Part shown: positions 33,397 through 43,037 of the stretch, one piece after another
Numbering within the stretch: the first letter of the stretch is position 1
How the letters are laid out: every line of letters starts with the position of its first letter
DNA from: Marinicella gelatinilytica
Lineage (GTDB): Bacteria > Pseudomonadota > Gammaproteobacteria > Xanthomonadales > Marinicellaceae
Direction of reading: 5' to 3'
Length of the DNA: 64,000 nt
Assembly (NCBI RefSeq): GCF_026410405.1
Contig: NZ_JAPMLN010000008.1
Span: forward strand, 62,001-126,000
Translations under genes and position numbers: made by a program
Notes under the pieces: model-generated
What the model saw: only the letters and a program-made list of their open reading frames with translations
Told to the model about the DNA's origin: nothing
Databases searched by the model: none

Positions 33397-34866
33397 CTAA
33401 AACGTCGATAAACCGGTAAATTCCATTAGGCGATAGCGCCAGTAGCGCCAGTGGCTGTCATCGGCGTAGTACTGATAGGGTCGGCTGAAGTTTTGATTGG
33501 GGGCGTTGTGCCAGCGTAATTCGAAAAATTCGCTGGCGTCTTGGATGGCTTGGGTATCGGGCGGACCAACCAGCACAACATTGGTCTCAAGGTTTAAGTT
33601 ATCGAGGTTTCGGCGGGTAAAATTGGCGGAACCCAGCAGTAATTCAGCCGGGCCAATTGCCGGGCGGGTTAGCATTAATTTGCTGTGGCATTGTTCGCCG
33701 TGGGTATCGCACCAGCGGATCGGAATCCCGGCTTTGGTTAACGCCAAGGCGACCTGTCGGTTGGGGATGCCGTTTTTCTTTTTGCCAAAAGCATCTTCAT
33801 TGGGGTCGAGTAACAGGCGCAGGTTTACACCACGTTCGTGGGCGTCAATAAGTGCTTTAATGATGCCACGATGGGACAAGTAAAACATCGCCAGATCAAT
33901 GCGGTCGCCTTGGCCACTTTTATTTAAAGTCTGAATGACCCGATCACGGATTTTGGCTTCGGTCAGGATTTGAAGGGTTGGCGATGCGGGCGAGGGCGAC
34001 CTCGTCGTGGTTAAGAAATCTTGGTTTGTTGGCAGGGGTTTTATATCGGTATCGGAAAAATTCAAGACCGCCTGTTCGGTGTCCAGCAAATCGCGGACAC
34101 TGGGCCCCATAAACTCAAGGGCGATATTGCCATGGGCGCTGCTGGCGTCGTGGGGATTGCCGGAAGTGACTAATCCCACCAAGCCTTGCTCTGAGTCCGC
34201 CACCAGAGTCTTGCGGTGATTGGCTTTGAAGTTGACTAGCTTCAGCCAGGTGCGCAAAGTGACTTTGTCCGGTCCCACCGGGTTCTGTAACCAACCGCCA
34301 TTGCTCGAATTGCCCAGCCACTGGCAGCACAGGCGCCAGACACCGGACCAGAGCGGGTTAGAATCCCGCAAGCGATCCAAATCGGTGATGACCACTTCAA
34401 CACCGGCTTCACGCAAGGCGTCAAATCGTTCTGATTCCAGACCGCCGTATAATTGATTAATTGGATCGGTTATTAGGACGATACGCAGATTGGTGACTTG
34501 GGCTTTGCGTTCAATCAGGGCCGCAGTCAGCTCGGCAGACAGTGGCCGTAGATTATCGTCCATCTTGGTCGCCTCTGAATCCCCGGCAAAGTCATTGTAT
34601 AAAAACATATCCAACACAATCAGTCGCTCGGCCTGGCTTATCAATTCGAAAATCCGGTTAAAAATGCGCTGATCCGTCTGTCGCACATCGTTCTTATCGA
34701 TCCAGGTGTAGTCGGCCAGAAAACGCACGTTCTGAACCGGTAAGGCCGGCGTTGCCACGCTGATGCCCGGTGGCAGCGGTTTATAGCTGTGATAGATACC
34801 CAGGCTAATCCAGATCAGGAAAAAAACCAGCAGTAGCCAGCGAATAATGGACTTAAATTTTTTCAT
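33397..34866 (-). CDS. Phospholipase D-like domain protein
   Basis: A 489-residue protein (ATG 34866, one codon after an alternative TTG) with one N-terminal membrane anchor (~8-28) and two HKD modules. The first reads NHRKTLVADSEQGLVGLVTSGNPHDASSAHGN (HxKxxxxD), the second CHSKLMLTR with an Arg instead of Asp, then LLLGSANFTRRNLDNLN. Two domains of this type form one active site; the degenerate second Asp is tolerated in some cardiolipin-synthase-like members. Probably a periplasmic or membrane-facing phosphodiesterase or phosphatidyltransferase. It is more GC-rich than most of the window and lies next to the integron. Confidence 0.83.
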   Translation of the reverse strand: MKKFKSIIRWLLLVFFLIWISLGIYHSYKPLPPGISVATPALPVQNVRFLADYTWIDKNDVRQTDQRIFNRIFELISQAERLIVLDMFLYNDFAGDSEATKMDDNLRPLSAELTAALIERKAQVTNLRIVLITDPINQLYGGLESERFDALREAGVEVVITDLDRLRDSNPLWSGVWRLCCQWLGNSSNGGWLQNPVGPDKVTLRTWLKLVNFKANHRKTLVADSEQGLVGLVTSGNPHDASSAHGNIALEFMGPSVRDLLDTEQAVLNFSDTDIKPLPTNQDFLTTTRSPSPASPTLQILTEAKIRDRVIQTLNKSGQGDRIDLAMFYLSHRGIIKALIDAHERGVNLRLLLDPNEDAFGKKKNGIPNRQVALALTKAGIPIRWCDTHGEQCHSKLMLTRPAIGPAELLLGSANFTRRNLDNLNLETNVVLVGPPDTQAIQDASEFFELRWHNAPNQNFSRPYQYYADDSHWRYWRYRLMEFTGLSTF

Positions 34867-35047
34867 CAAGTTATTGTAACTGAAATTTCAAAATCATGAT
34901 TAAGAGAAAAGGAAGAAAATGGATGACACAGATGGTTTTAAGCGGTGCCATGAAAATCACCGGTTATGGCCTGTGCTAAAATAAAAATTTAAGTCATTCG
35001 ATTATGCTATTCAGCAGGGGGCTGTTAATAATATTTATGAATCAATC

Positions 35048-35581
35048 GTGTTAGAAGAAATACTCAAATTTTGGTTTGAGGACATCGATGCAGATCAGTG
35101 GCGGCGTTTTGATTCGGCCTTTGACGAATTACTGAAGGAACGCTTTTTGCCTGTCTTGCAGCAAGCCGCTGCAAGTGAGTTGTTTACCTGGCGTGATACA
35201 GTTAAAGGTCGTCTGGCCGAGATTATTGTCTTGGATCAGTTTTCACGGAATATTTATCGCGACACACCCCTGGCTTTTGCTCAAGATGGTATGGCGCTGG
35301 TGTTGACGCAAGAAGCCATCACTGCCGGTGCTCTATCCGAACTGAATGAAATGGAGCGCAATTTCTTTTTGATGCCTTTTATTCACAGTGAGTCCCGGGT
35401 GATTCATGCCCAGGCGGAAGCATTGTTCAAACAATATGCACCGGCTCGTTATGAAGCTGAATTAAAGCACAAGGTGATTATAGATCGATTTGGTCGCTAT
35501 CCCCATCGAAATAAGATATTGGGACGTGTTTCTACGCAAGAAGAAATTGAATTTCTGAAATTACCAGGATCCGGTTTTTGA
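35048..35581 (+). CDS. DUF924 family protein
   Basis: A 177-residue soluble helical protein of the DUF924 family (tetratricopeptide-like fold). The sequence EILKFWFEDIDADQWRRFD, LAEIIVLDQFSRNIYRDTPLAF and NEMERNFFLMPFIHSESRVI is typical. No enzymatic role is established for the family. It begins at a GTG (35048) with no clear ribosome site. Nothing in the context suggests a pathway. Confidence 0.88.
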   Translation: MLEEILKFWFEDIDADQWRRFDSAFDELLKERFLPVLQQAAASELFTWRDTVKGRLAEIIVLDQFSRNIYRDTPLAFAQDGMALVLTQEAITAGALSELNEMERNFFLMPFIHSESRVIHAQAEALFKQYAPARYEAELKHKVIIDRFGRYPHRNKILGRVSTQEEIEFLKLPGSGF

Positions 35582-35972
35582 TTCCTTTAGTTGAATAAAA
35601 TGGCTGCCATTAGCACTAATAAGCAGTTTTTTATGAATCAAGTGTTCCGGGTCTGGGTGACGCTTTCATAAAGTAATTTGAAGCGCTTGCCGACTTAATA
35701 GGAGAATCACCAAAAACATGGCGAATTGAGTTGCAACCCAATATTCGTATTGCACCTCTTCGCAGATTTCCGCTGTCTATTGTATATCGAGAACAGACAC
35801 ATGGGTTTCAGATTTTGGCGGTTGTGCATAACCGGCGTCGTCCGCAGTATTGGCTTGGACGGATTTAATAATTGGTAAGATTTTAGTTTATTTTTCAAAT
35901 ATTTATTTTGGGTTTAAACTTAATTACGGTTACTGAAAAGGTACGCAATAAATTTACGCATTTCTACCAGTC
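35582..35972. other. Intergenic region with ParE-like relic
   Basis: About 390 bases between the convergent DUF924 and TonB-like genes. It holds the toxin fragment annotated separately (35677-35868); the rest has no coding frame or clear repeat. Confidence 0.6.
35677..35868 (+). pseudogene. ParE/RelE-type toxin remnant
   Basis: One frame reads FEALADLIGESPKTWRIELQ, then a tail with RRFPLSIVYREQTHGFQILAVVHNRRRPQYW, which is the C-terminal half of a ParE/RelE toxin (the RFP-IVYRE and VVHxRRxPxYW pattern). A TAA directly precedes it and no in-frame start or N-terminal half is found, so the gene is truncated. No antitoxin gene is next to it. Confidence 0.75.
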
Positions 35973-36662
35973 TCACTTCCAACTACAAACCACGATGACG
36001 GCCAGTGCGCAACTGATTTTGGTGCCGTATTTTGTGGTGAAGGTTTTTTGCAGGATAACGGCGTCAAAAAAACGCTCGATATCACCGCGGTAGCCCTCAG
36101 AATAAAAATTCATCTCCGTGGCTAATGGTGTTATGGTTTGATAGGGAATATCCGCGTACGGATCGTGAACTTCGTAGGCTTGGGGTTGATAGGTATTGGG
36201 TCGGGCGGCTTTAAATTCATCCGTGATTTGGATGTCGGTGTAGGACTTGGCTTGGTTCAGGATTTGACCGGTGCTGATGCGGGGTGTGACTTGTTTGGCC
36301 TGTTTGTCGGGTTCAGTCATGATTGGTTTAACCTGTGGTAATGGTTCGACGATTTGTTGGGCTTGTTCGATGCCAGGCTTCGGTTGAGGTTCTGGAATTG
36401 CTTGGGGTTTGATGTCAGCGTCAGTTTTGGGTTTAGGTGGGACAATGGTTTTTTGTGGTGCTGATTCAAATTTTACTTGTTGTAAGTCAATCTGCAGAGT
36501 ATGGTGCTTGTTGTTGGGCGTGCGGATGGGTTCCAGCCACAAAAACAGGCAGATAAATACCAACAAAGGCAGCCACACATGTGGTAACCAATGTTTGAGG
36601 GAATAAGAGTTGTGCCAGTTTGGGTCGGATGGATAGTACAAGTCAAGATTATTTTTCAACAA
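35973..36662 (-). CDS. Proline-rich TonB-like membrane-anchored protein
   Basis: A 229-residue protein with one helix at about 27-45 (WLPHVWLPLLVFICLFLWL), then a long Pro/Lys/Gln-rich periplasmic span (PPKPKTDADIKPQAIPEPQPKPGIEQ) like the stretch that lets TonB cross the periplasm. The C-terminus is short and, unlike TonB, lacks the YP motif; it ends TKYGTKISCALAVIVVC with two Cys. It could be an energy-transducer relative, or a scaffold linking inner and outer membranes. No ExbBD genes are adjacent. Confidence 0.7.
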   Translation of the reverse strand: MLKNNLDLYYPSDPNWHNSYSLKHWLPHVWLPLLVFICLFLWLEPIRTPNNKHHTLQIDLQQVKFESAPQKTIVPPKPKTDADIKPQAIPEPQPKPGIEQAQQIVEPLPQVKPIMTEPDKQAKQVTPRISTGQILNQAKSYTDIQITDEFKAARPNTYQPQAYEVHDPYADIPYQTITPLATEMNFYSEGYRGDIERFFDAVILQKTFTTKYGTKISCALAVIVVCSWK

Positions 36663-36729
36663 ACGATATTATAGTTCAGGCAGGTTAAAAGACTGTAAAG
36701 TTGATTCAATATTAACAGGACATTGTGAC

Positions 36730-37605
36730 TTATTCGGTTTTGTTGAAATCGATGCCGGTAATTCGGCGATAAGCTTCGTGATATTTCTCTGCCGTTTTAT
36801 TAATAATGCCTGTCGGTAAATTGGGGCCCGGCGGGGTTTTATCCCATTGAACGGTTTCTAAATAATCGCGCACAAATTGTTTATCAAAGCTCGCGGGACT
36901 GGTGCCGATCTGATAATGGGATTTGTCCCAAAAGCGTGATGAGTCCGGGGTGAATACTTCATCCATCAGATGCAATTCGCCGTCATCATCAAGTCCAAAT
37001 TCAAATTTGGTGTCAGCAATAATCAAGCCGTTTTTGTGGGCGTGTTGCTGGGCTTTTTTATAAAGCTGTAAAGACACGTCTCGCACCTGTTCGGCCCGTT
37101 GTTGACCAATTAAATCAACCAGTTGGGTAAATGAAATGTTTTCATCATGACCACCGACGGCGGCTTTCGATGATGGTGTAAAAATCGCTTCAGGGAGTTG
37201 TTCGGCCTGTTGTAAACCTTTGGGCAAGTCGATGCCGCAGATTTGACCGGTTTTTTGATAGTCTTTCCAGCCGGAACCAATAATATAACCGCGAACAATG
37301 GCTTCGCATGGCAAGGGTTTTAGTTTCTTAACGACCACCGACCGCATTTGCAAATCCTTATTGGCACCGACAATGACTTCTTTCACTGGAATATGGGTGA
37401 GGTGATTCTTTATAATGGGCGCCAGCATTTGAAACCAAAAGTTGGATAATTGTGTCAGAATAGCGCCTTTATGAGGAATCGCATCCGGCAACACCACATC
37501 AAAGGCACTGAGCCGGTCGCTGGCGACCATGAGCAGATGTCTGTCATCAATTTGGTAAACGTCGCGGACTTTGCCTTGGTGTATTTTGGGTAGAGAAATG
37601 TCCAT
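36730..37605 (-). CDS. purC: Phosphoribosylaminoimidazole-succinocarboxamide synthase
   Basis: About 291 residues from the ATG at 37605, the natural start ([18 protein letters not shown]); a frame begun 15 codons earlier carries a hydrophobic leader and is unlikely. It joins aspartate to CAIR with ATP, the eighth step to IMP. Family blocks are [37 protein letters not shown]-like [17 protein letters not shown], and [21 protein letters not shown]. It is the longer SAICAR synthase type seen in eukaryote-like bacterial branches. Confidence 0.94.
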   Translation of the reverse strand: MDISLPKIHQGKVRDVYQIDDRHLLMVASDRLSAFDVVLPDAIPHKGAILTQLSNFWFQMLAPIIKNHLTHIPVKEVIVGANKDLQMRSVVVKKLKPLPCEAIVRGYIIGSGWKDYQKTGQICGIDLPKGLQQAEQLPEAIFTPSSKAAVGGHDENISFTQLVDLIGQQRAEQVRDVSLQLYKKAQQHAHKNGLIIADTKFEFGLDDDGELHLMDEVFTPDSSRFWDKSHYQIGTSPASFDKQFVRDYLETVQWDKTPPGPNLPTGIINKTAEKYHEAYRRITGIDFNKTE

Positions 37606-37665
37606 GAAAAACAGCAAAAAAGACCATTTTAACCAGCAAATTTTAAACACGCAAACTAAATAACT

Positions 37666-38463
37666 ATGGGTATTATTATTGGCGGCCTAATCGGCTACAG
37701 AATGGGCGGCTTTATCGGCATGTTATTGGGTGCCTGGTTGGGTCATCAAATCACTCAATTTATCAGTGGTGGCGGTTCACCCAAAAAGCAAAGAACGGCG
37801 ACGCAACACAGCTTTTTTAAAGCCCTGTTTGTGAGCATGGGCAAACTCGCAAAGCTCGATGGTGTGGTTTCTAAGCAAGAAATTGATCGTGCTGAAATCA
37901 TCATGAATAAGATGAAGCTGACCCCTGAGCTCAGACAGCAGGCCATTCATTATTTTAATCAAGGTAAAGAATCCAATTACAGCATTGATCGTGATTTAAC
38001 AGAATTTCGTCAAAAATCGCGGGGTTCCTTATCGCTAAAACAATTTTTCTTGGAAATGCTCATTGATATGGCTTCTGTGGATGGACAAATTGATCACGCT
38101 GAGCAGCACTTAATTGAACAAATATGCCAATTGATTGGTTATCCTCTGGCGATGTTACAAGCCATGTTAAAGATGCGTGGTTCGAATTATTATCAAAACC
38201 AAGGCCAACAACAAGGACAACGGCGTTCTCGCAGTCAACCCCGTGCTTCAGCCGCTTCGAGCAATCCATATCAGGTGTTGGGTGTTGACAAATCTGCCGA
38301 CAAACAAGAAATCCGGCGAGCTTATAAAAAGTTAATGAGCCAGCATCATCCTGATAAATTGGTGTCCAAAGGCTTGCCGCCGGAAATGATGAAAGTGGCC
38401 GAAGAAAAGGCCAAAAGTATTCAATTGGCATGGGAGCAGGTTAAAGAATTACGGGGTTGGTAA
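37666..38463 (+). CDS. djlA: Co-chaperone DjlA
   Basis: A 265-residue membrane-anchored J protein: an N-terminal glycine-rich helix ([25 protein letters not shown]), a TerB-like acidic domain at ~50-165, a Gln-rich linker and a C-terminal J domain ([25 protein letters not shown]) with the HPD loop QHHPDKL. It stimulates DnaK on the cytoplasmic side of the membrane and affects capsule and stress responses in enterics. Confidence 0.93.
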   Translation: MGIIIGGLIGYRMGGFIGMLLGAWLGHQITQFISGGGSPKKQRTATQHSFFKALFVSMGKLAKLDGVVSKQEIDRAEIIMNKMKLTPELRQQAIHYFNQGKESNYSIDRDLTEFRQKSRGSLSLKQFFLEMLIDMASVDGQIDHAEQHLIEQICQLIGYPLAMLQAMLKMRGSNYYQNQGQQQGQRRSRSQPRASAASSNPYQVLGVDKSADKQEIRRAYKKLMSQHHPDKLVSKGLPPEMMKVAEEKAKSIQLAWEQVKELRGW

Positions 38464-38546
38464 GCATCTATTTAAGGCTTTGATAAGGTTTGACATTAGG
38501 CAACGGTGATGCCAAACTAATTGCTTTAAAATTCACTCGTTTGGGT

Positions 38547-39230
38547 ATGAAACAACCGATTATTGCACCATCAATTTTATCTGCCGATTTTGCCCGGTTG
38601 GGGGCTGAAACTGAAGCTGTCTTAAGCGCTGGTGCCGATTGGGTGCACTTTGATGTCATGGACAATCATTATGTACCTAATTTAACCATTGGACCGTTGG
38701 TGCTAAAGGCCTTACGCAATTATGGTGTCACTGCACCCATTGATGTGCATCTTATGGTGAAGCCGGTGGATCGCATTATTGGTGATTTTATTGAGGCTGG
38801 CGCCAGTATTATTTCCTTTCACCCCGAGGCCAGTGAGCATGTTGATCGCACCATTCAGATTATTAAAGACGGAGGTTGTCAGGCAGGATTGGTACTCAAT
38901 CCGGCGACACCCGTTAATTGGTTGAGTCATGTGATTGGACAATTAGATTTGGTGCTGCTAATGAGTGTCAATCCCGGTTTTGGTGGTCAATCTTTTATTC
39001 CTGAAACCTTAAATAAACTGAAATTAGTGCGTGAGCTGATTGATAACAGTGGTCGTGATATCCGGTTAGAGGTGGATGGTGGTGTTAAAGTCGATAACAT
39101 CGGTGAAATTGCGGCAGCCGGTGCCGATGCTTTTGTGGCCGGATCGGCCATTTTTAACAGCGATGATTACGAAACAACAATAACTGAGATGCGGCGACAA
39201 ATTCAGCATCAATTCAGTCAGCTTACATAG
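38547..39230 (+). CDS. rpe: Ribulose-phosphate 3-epimerase
   Basis: A 227-residue TIM-barrel enzyme interconverting D-ribulose and D-xylulose 5-phosphate in the pentose phosphate pathway. Start at 38547 gives the family opening [67 protein letters not shown] and [12 protein letters not shown] are the metal- and phosphate-binding segments. Length matches the family. The following secreted-protein gene starts 11 bases later. Confidence 0.96.
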   Translation: MKQPIIAPSILSADFARLGAETEAVLSAGADWVHFDVMDNHYVPNLTIGPLVLKALRNYGVTAPIDVHLMVKPVDRIIGDFIEAGASIISFHPEASEHVDRTIQIIKDGGCQAGLVLNPATPVNWLSHVIGQLDLVLLMSVNPGFGGQSFIPETLNKLKLVRELIDNSGRDIRLEVDGGVKVDNIGEIAAAGADAFVAGSAIFNSDDYETTITEMRRQIQHQFSQLT

Positions 39231-39241
39231 AATAGATAACC

Positions 39242-39715
39242 ATGAAGCCACTAAGTTTACTTGTTATTTTATTTGCCCTGATGTTCACGGGATCAGTAGC
39301 GCATGCCAACAATTTAAATGACGTTGTTAAAGAAGCGCGCAAACAAGGCCAGGTATTATCTGCAAAAACTCGGCAGGGCATGCACGAGGTTCGGGTGGTA
39401 ACACCACAAGGCAGTGTTAAAACCATCCGTAAACCGGTCAGCCAGAATAATCAACACCAACCACAGCCAACAACGCGACCTAACCCATATCAACAACCCA
39501 CACAAACCTTAAGGCAGCCGTCACAAAGATTTGACAATAACCGTGAATATCGAAACTCAAGACAACCTGAGTTTCGTACTTTCCAGCGGCATCCATCACA
39601 ATCAGTTAGACCGTCACAATCAACCAGGCCCTTAAGAAACCATCGGCCCACGTCACCACCACAACCACGTCGTCAGTCCTCACCGAGACGCTCTGATGAC
39701 CGTGATCCGGATTAA
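39242..39715 (+). CDS. Secreted Pro/Gln/Arg-rich protein upstream of PhoPQ-like genes
   Basis: A 157-residue protein with signal peptide MKPLSLLVILFALMFTGSVAHA, a short structured part (NNLNDVVKEARKQGQVLSAKTRQG..VVTPQGSVKT) resembling a PepSY-like helix-strand, then a low-complexity tail of about 100 residues rich in Pro, Gln, Arg and Ser. Basic and disordered, it could bind LPS or nucleic acid; no function is known. It leads the operon with the PhoP-like regulator five bases downstream. Confidence 0.7.
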   Translation: MKPLSLLVILFALMFTGSVAHANNLNDVVKEARKQGQVLSAKTRQGMHEVRVVTPQGSVKTIRKPVSQNNQHQPQPTTRPNPYQQPTQTLRQPSQRFDNNREYRNSRQPEFRTFQRHPSQSVRPSQSTRPLRNHRPTSPPQPRRQSSPRRSDDRDPD

Positions 39716-39720
39716 TTATT

Positions 39721-40398
39721 ATGCGTGTATTATTGATAGAAGATGATGACAACTTACGATCCGTTTTATTAAAACGATTTGATGAAGTGGGTTATGTGGT
39801 GGATGAAGCCGATAATGGTGAAGATGGCCTGTTTAAAGGTCGTGAATATCCCGCTGATGTGGCGGTTATTGATTTAGGCTTGCCGCGTATTTCCGGCATG
39901 GAAGTGATTCGCACTTTGCGTGAAGAGGGCATCGATTTTCCCATCATTGTGCTCACCGCGCGTGGCTCCTGGCAGGATAAAGTCATGGGACTGGATGCCG
40001 GTGCCGATGATTATCTGGTAAAGCCGTTTCATTTTCCTGAATTATTGGCACGTATAAATGCCTTAGTGAGACGCTCAAGCGGAAATGCCACACCTGAAAT
40101 TACCTGCGGTGAATTGGTGATTAACACCAGTCATCAGGATGTTAAATTAAAGGATGAATTGTTAACATTGACTTCTTATGAGTACAAGGTATTGGAATAT
40201 CTGATGCTGCACCAGGACGAAGTGGTGTCCAAAACCACGTTGACTGAGCATATTTATCATCAGGATTATGATCGAGACAGTAATGTCATCGAAGTTTTTG
40301 TCGGGCGCTTGCGCAAAAAAATTGCAGAAGTTGATCCGGACACCACCTACATTGAAACTTTACGCGGACGCGGCTATCGGCTGAGAAATAGAGATTAG
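39721..40398 (+). CDS. Response regulator, PhoP type
   Basis: A 225-residue OmpR-family regulator. The receiver has EDDD near residue 8, phosphoacceptor Asp in VIDLGLP, LTARG and K in DDYLVKPFHFPELLARI; the winged helix is LTLTSYEYKVLEYLMLH...NVIEVFVGRLRKKI...ETLRGRGYRLR. The partner kinase starts four bases after its stop. Sequence resembles PhoP of Xanthomonas/Pseudomonas; targets would then include Mg2+-dependent LPS and stress genes, which is an inference. Confidence 0.9.
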   Translation: MRVLLIEDDDNLRSVLLKRFDEVGYVVDEADNGEDGLFKGREYPADVAVIDLGLPRISGMEVIRTLREEGIDFPIIVLTARGSWQDKVMGLDAGADDYLVKPFHFPELLARINALVRRSSGNATPEITCGELVINTSHQDVKLKDELLTLTSYEYKVLEYLMLHQDEVVSKTTLTEHIYHQDYDRDSNVIEVFVGRLRKKIAEVDPDTTYIETLRGRGYRLRNRD

Positions 40399-40401
40399 AG
40401 C

Positions 40402-41760
40402 GTGTTTGGCTTAGGACAGCGAACAGCATTAAAAACCCGGGTCCTGCTATCGTCCAGTTTAGCCCTGATACTGGCGTTAAGTTTAATGGGCGTGATTATG
40501 CATCAAGCCTTCAAAGAAAAAACTTTGCAGCTGGTTGAGGAGCGCTTAGAAGGTTATTTATACGCATTGATTGCATACATTGAGTACGACGAAAATCAAT
40601 TGGTGATGCCTGATAATTACCCGACACCACGCATGGAACAACCGGCTTCGGGGATTTATGGGCAAATTTTAATCCGTGATTTTTTATGGCAAACACCTTC
40701 CATTTTGGGTCAGGACATTCCTGACATTGAGCCTTTATCAACCAATCAGCGGGTATTCAATACCCGGCAGGAATTTGCTGGCGTACCTTATTTTTACCTG
40801 AGCCAGGGAGTGGCCATCGAAACCGATGATGAAGTCATTCATGCCACCATTGCCGTGTCTGAAAATGCCGGTGAGTTTTATGATGAATTGGCGGCTTTTA
40901 GAGAAAGTTTATTAACCTGGATTGTGGTTATCAGTGGTGGTTTGTTGGTGGTGCAGTGGGTGATTATGTTCTGGGCCACGCGACCATTGAAGCGACTGAT
41001 GTATGATTTAAGTCAGCTGGAACAGGGCGCTGATTCAATCTTCTCTGAAGATTATCCGCTGGAATTGCGAGGATTGACCGCCAGTTTGAATCGTTTGATT
41101 GAAAATGAGCGTAATTCATTACAGCGACAACGGCGGACATTGGGCGATTTGGCACATTCTTTAAAAACACCCTTGGCCATAATTCACTCAGAATTGGATA
41201 ATCAGCCGGTGGATAAAGTCATCATTAAACAGCAAATTATCCAAATGGATGAGATTGTTGCTTATCAATTAAAACGGGCTGCAGTGGCCGGTCACAGAAC
41301 ATTCGTACAAGGTATTCCTGTGATTGATGTGGTTGATAAAATTATCGATTCCTTGCAAAAAGTTCATCGCCATAAAAATGTTGAAGTCAAAACAACAGTG
41401 GCACCCGGCGCCGAATTCTTTGGTGAACAAGGCGATTTGATGGAGTTGCTCGGTAATTTATTAGAAAATGCCTTTAAATGGTGTGATTTGCACATTCATA
41501 TTACCATTAAGACCCTGATAAAAACCGGGCGACAGCGCACCGGATTAATTATTGAAATTGGTGATGACGGACCGGGTATCGCACAACATAAACGTGAAAC
41601 TTTATTAAAACGCGGTGTACGTGGTGATGAAAAAGTCACCGGTCACGGCATTGGCTTGTCGATTGTCACAGATATTGTGGAATCTTATCAGGGTGAGTTA
41701 AGTATTGAACGTGACCCTGAGTTGCACGGTGCACTTTTTAAGATTATTCTGCCACCATAA
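40402..41760 (+). CDS. Sensor histidine kinase, PhoQ-like
   Basis: A 452-residue kinase with two membrane helices (~15-35 and ~170-192) around an acidic periplasmic sensor (IEYDENQLVMPDNYPTPRMEQ and DELAAFRES). HAMP follows, then the H-box LGDLAHSLKTPLAIIHSELD, N-box LMELLGNLLENAFKWC, G1 EIGDDGPGIAQ and G2 VTGHGIGLSIVTDIVE. The start is the GTG at 40402. The pair is like PhoPQ, with acidic sensing surface, but specificity has not been shown. Confidence 0.88.
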   Translation: MFGLGQRTALKTRVLLSSSLALILALSLMGVIMHQAFKEKTLQLVEERLEGYLYALIAYIEYDENQLVMPDNYPTPRMEQPASGIYGQILIRDFLWQTPSILGQDIPDIEPLSTNQRVFNTRQEFAGVPYFYLSQGVAIETDDEVIHATIAVSENAGEFYDELAAFRESLLTWIVVISGGLLVVQWVIMFWATRPLKRLMYDLSQLEQGADSIFSEDYPLELRGLTASLNRLIENERNSLQRQRRTLGDLAHSLKTPLAIIHSELDNQPVDKVIIKQQIIQMDEIVAYQLKRAAVAGHRTFVQGIPVIDVVDKIIDSLQKVHRHKNVEVKTTVAPGAEFFGEQGDLMELLGNLLENAFKWCDLHIHITIKTLIKTGRQRTGLIIEIGDDGPGIAQHKRETLLKRGVRGDEKVTGHGIGLSIVTDIVESYQGELSIERDPELHGALFKIILPP

Positions 41761-41775
41761 CTTGTAGAGAACAAC

Positions 41776-42558
41776 ATGGATAACAACATTGATGATTTAT
41801 TAACTGTTATGGCGCGTCTGCGAGATCCGCAACACGGCTGCCCCTGGGATCTGGCGCAGGATTTTAACAGCATTGCACCCTACACTGTTGAAGAGGCGTA
41901 TGAAGTCGCTGATGCCATTGCCGAGCAAGATTGGGTGGGTTTAAAAGAAGAGCTGGGTGATTTACTATTTCAGGTTGTATTTCATGCCCGGATGGCCGAA
42001 GAACAAGGCTTATTTTCATTCTCAGATGTGGTTAATGGTTTGTGTCAAAAAATGATTGACCGCCACCCCCATGTGTTTGATGAAACCCAGACGGTTATTC
42101 GTGATGCCAAACAGCAAACCGAAGCTTGGGAGAAACAAAAAAACCAACACAAAGACAGTGTCTTTGATGGTATTGCGAAAACATTTCCGGAACTGCTAAA
42201 AGCCATGAAAATGCACAAAGCCGCCGCCACCATTGGTTTTGATTGGCCGGATATTGTGCCGGTGTTTGATAAGCTGGATGAAGAAAAGCAGGAGCTCATT
42301 GAGGCGTTACAAAGTGGTGATCAACATGACATAGAAGGTGAAGTGGGTGATTTGTTGATGGTGTGTACCAGTTTGGCGCGTCACGCTAAAGTGGATCCAG
42401 AAATGGCGATGCGCAAAGCCAATCAGCGTTTTGATGCACGATTTCGCATTGTCGAGCAATTAGCAAAACAAGAACAGCCCGGTCAAGATAGCTATGATTT
42501 AGACTATTTAGATAGCCTCTGGTTACGGGCGAAACAGCAGTTGGGTCAGGCCGATTAA
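41776..42558 (+). CDS. mazG: Nucleoside triphosphate pyrophosphohydrolase MazG
   Basis: A 260-residue two-domain MazG. The start LLTVMARLRDPQHGCPWDLAQDFNSIAPYTVEEAYEVADAI contains the EExx12-28ExxD metal site (EEAYEV then EELGDLLFQVVFHARMAEE), repeated in the C-terminal half (EGEVGDLLMVCTSLARH). It hydrolyses NTPs to NMP and PPi, with effects on ppGpp and oxidised nucleotides in E. coli. Sixteen bases separate it from the sensor kinase gene, so it may be co-transcribed. Confidence 0.95.
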   Translation: MDNNIDDLLTVMARLRDPQHGCPWDLAQDFNSIAPYTVEEAYEVADAIAEQDWVGLKEELGDLLFQVVFHARMAEEQGLFSFSDVVNGLCQKMIDRHPHVFDETQTVIRDAKQQTEAWEKQKNQHKDSVFDGIAKTFPELLKAMKMHKAAATIGFDWPDIVPVFDKLDEEKQELIEALQSGDQHDIEGEVGDLLMVCTSLARHAKVDPEMAMRKANQRFDARFRIVEQLAKQEQPGQDSYDLDYLDSLWLRAKQQLGQAD

Positions 42559-42623
42559 ATTCAAAAACAGTATTTATTTGATTGCAATAACAGCCGCAAC
42601 AGCTTGCGGGTGTCTCATTGCTT

Positions 42624-43037
42624 TTAGAGTTGGTGTTGCATCAAGGCTTCCACAATACCTTGATTAGCCGGTGGCAGTTGTTGTTTGGATAAGTCTTCTA
42701 CGGCACACCATTGCGTGGCTTGTTGTTCATTGCTGTGTACCTGTGGTTGTTCAGCGTGTTCTTTAAAAATATGCAAACGCACGGCAAAGTCAGGGTATTG
42801 ATAATCAATTTGCTGCCAAGCGCGAGCTTCATTTGGTTGATAAGCCAGTTCTTCCTGGATCTCGCGGATTAAAGCCTGTTCAGGTGATTCTCCGGATTCA
42901 ATTTTACCACCCGGAAATTCCCAATAATCGGGGAGGTGGACGTCAGATCGGCGTTGCGTGAGTAGCACGCGGTTTTGGTGATTAATCAGCACCAAAACCG
43001 CGACTTCAATGTGTTTTAGTTCAGTTGGCCGTGGCAT
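42624..43037 (-). CDS. mutT: 8-oxo-dGTP diphosphatase MutT
   Basis: A 137-residue Nudix hydrolase that removes oxidised dGTP from the nucleotide pool. The Nudix box is G44-x5-E50-x7-R58-E59-x2-E62-E63. [18 protein letters not shown] and EFPGGK flank it as in MutT. The start overlaps the secA coding end by 22 bases, giving the conserved secA-mutT pair of gammaproteobacteria. Confidence 0.93.
   Translation of the reverse strand: MPRPTELKHIEVAVLVLINHQNRVLLTQRRSDVHLPDYWEFPGGKIESGESPEQALIREIQEELAYQPNEARAWQQIDYQYPDFAVRLHIFKEHAEQPQVHSNEQQATQWCAVEDLSKQQLPPANQGIVEALMQHQL

Noticed and set aside
33397-34866. Phospholipase D-like gene as a second integron cassette
   Set aside because: It is on the opposite strand, outside attC, and no second attC follows.
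42594-42609. Terminator between mazG and mutT
   Set aside because: CCGCAA-CAGC-TTGCGG forms only a short stem with no T tract on either side; too weak to call.
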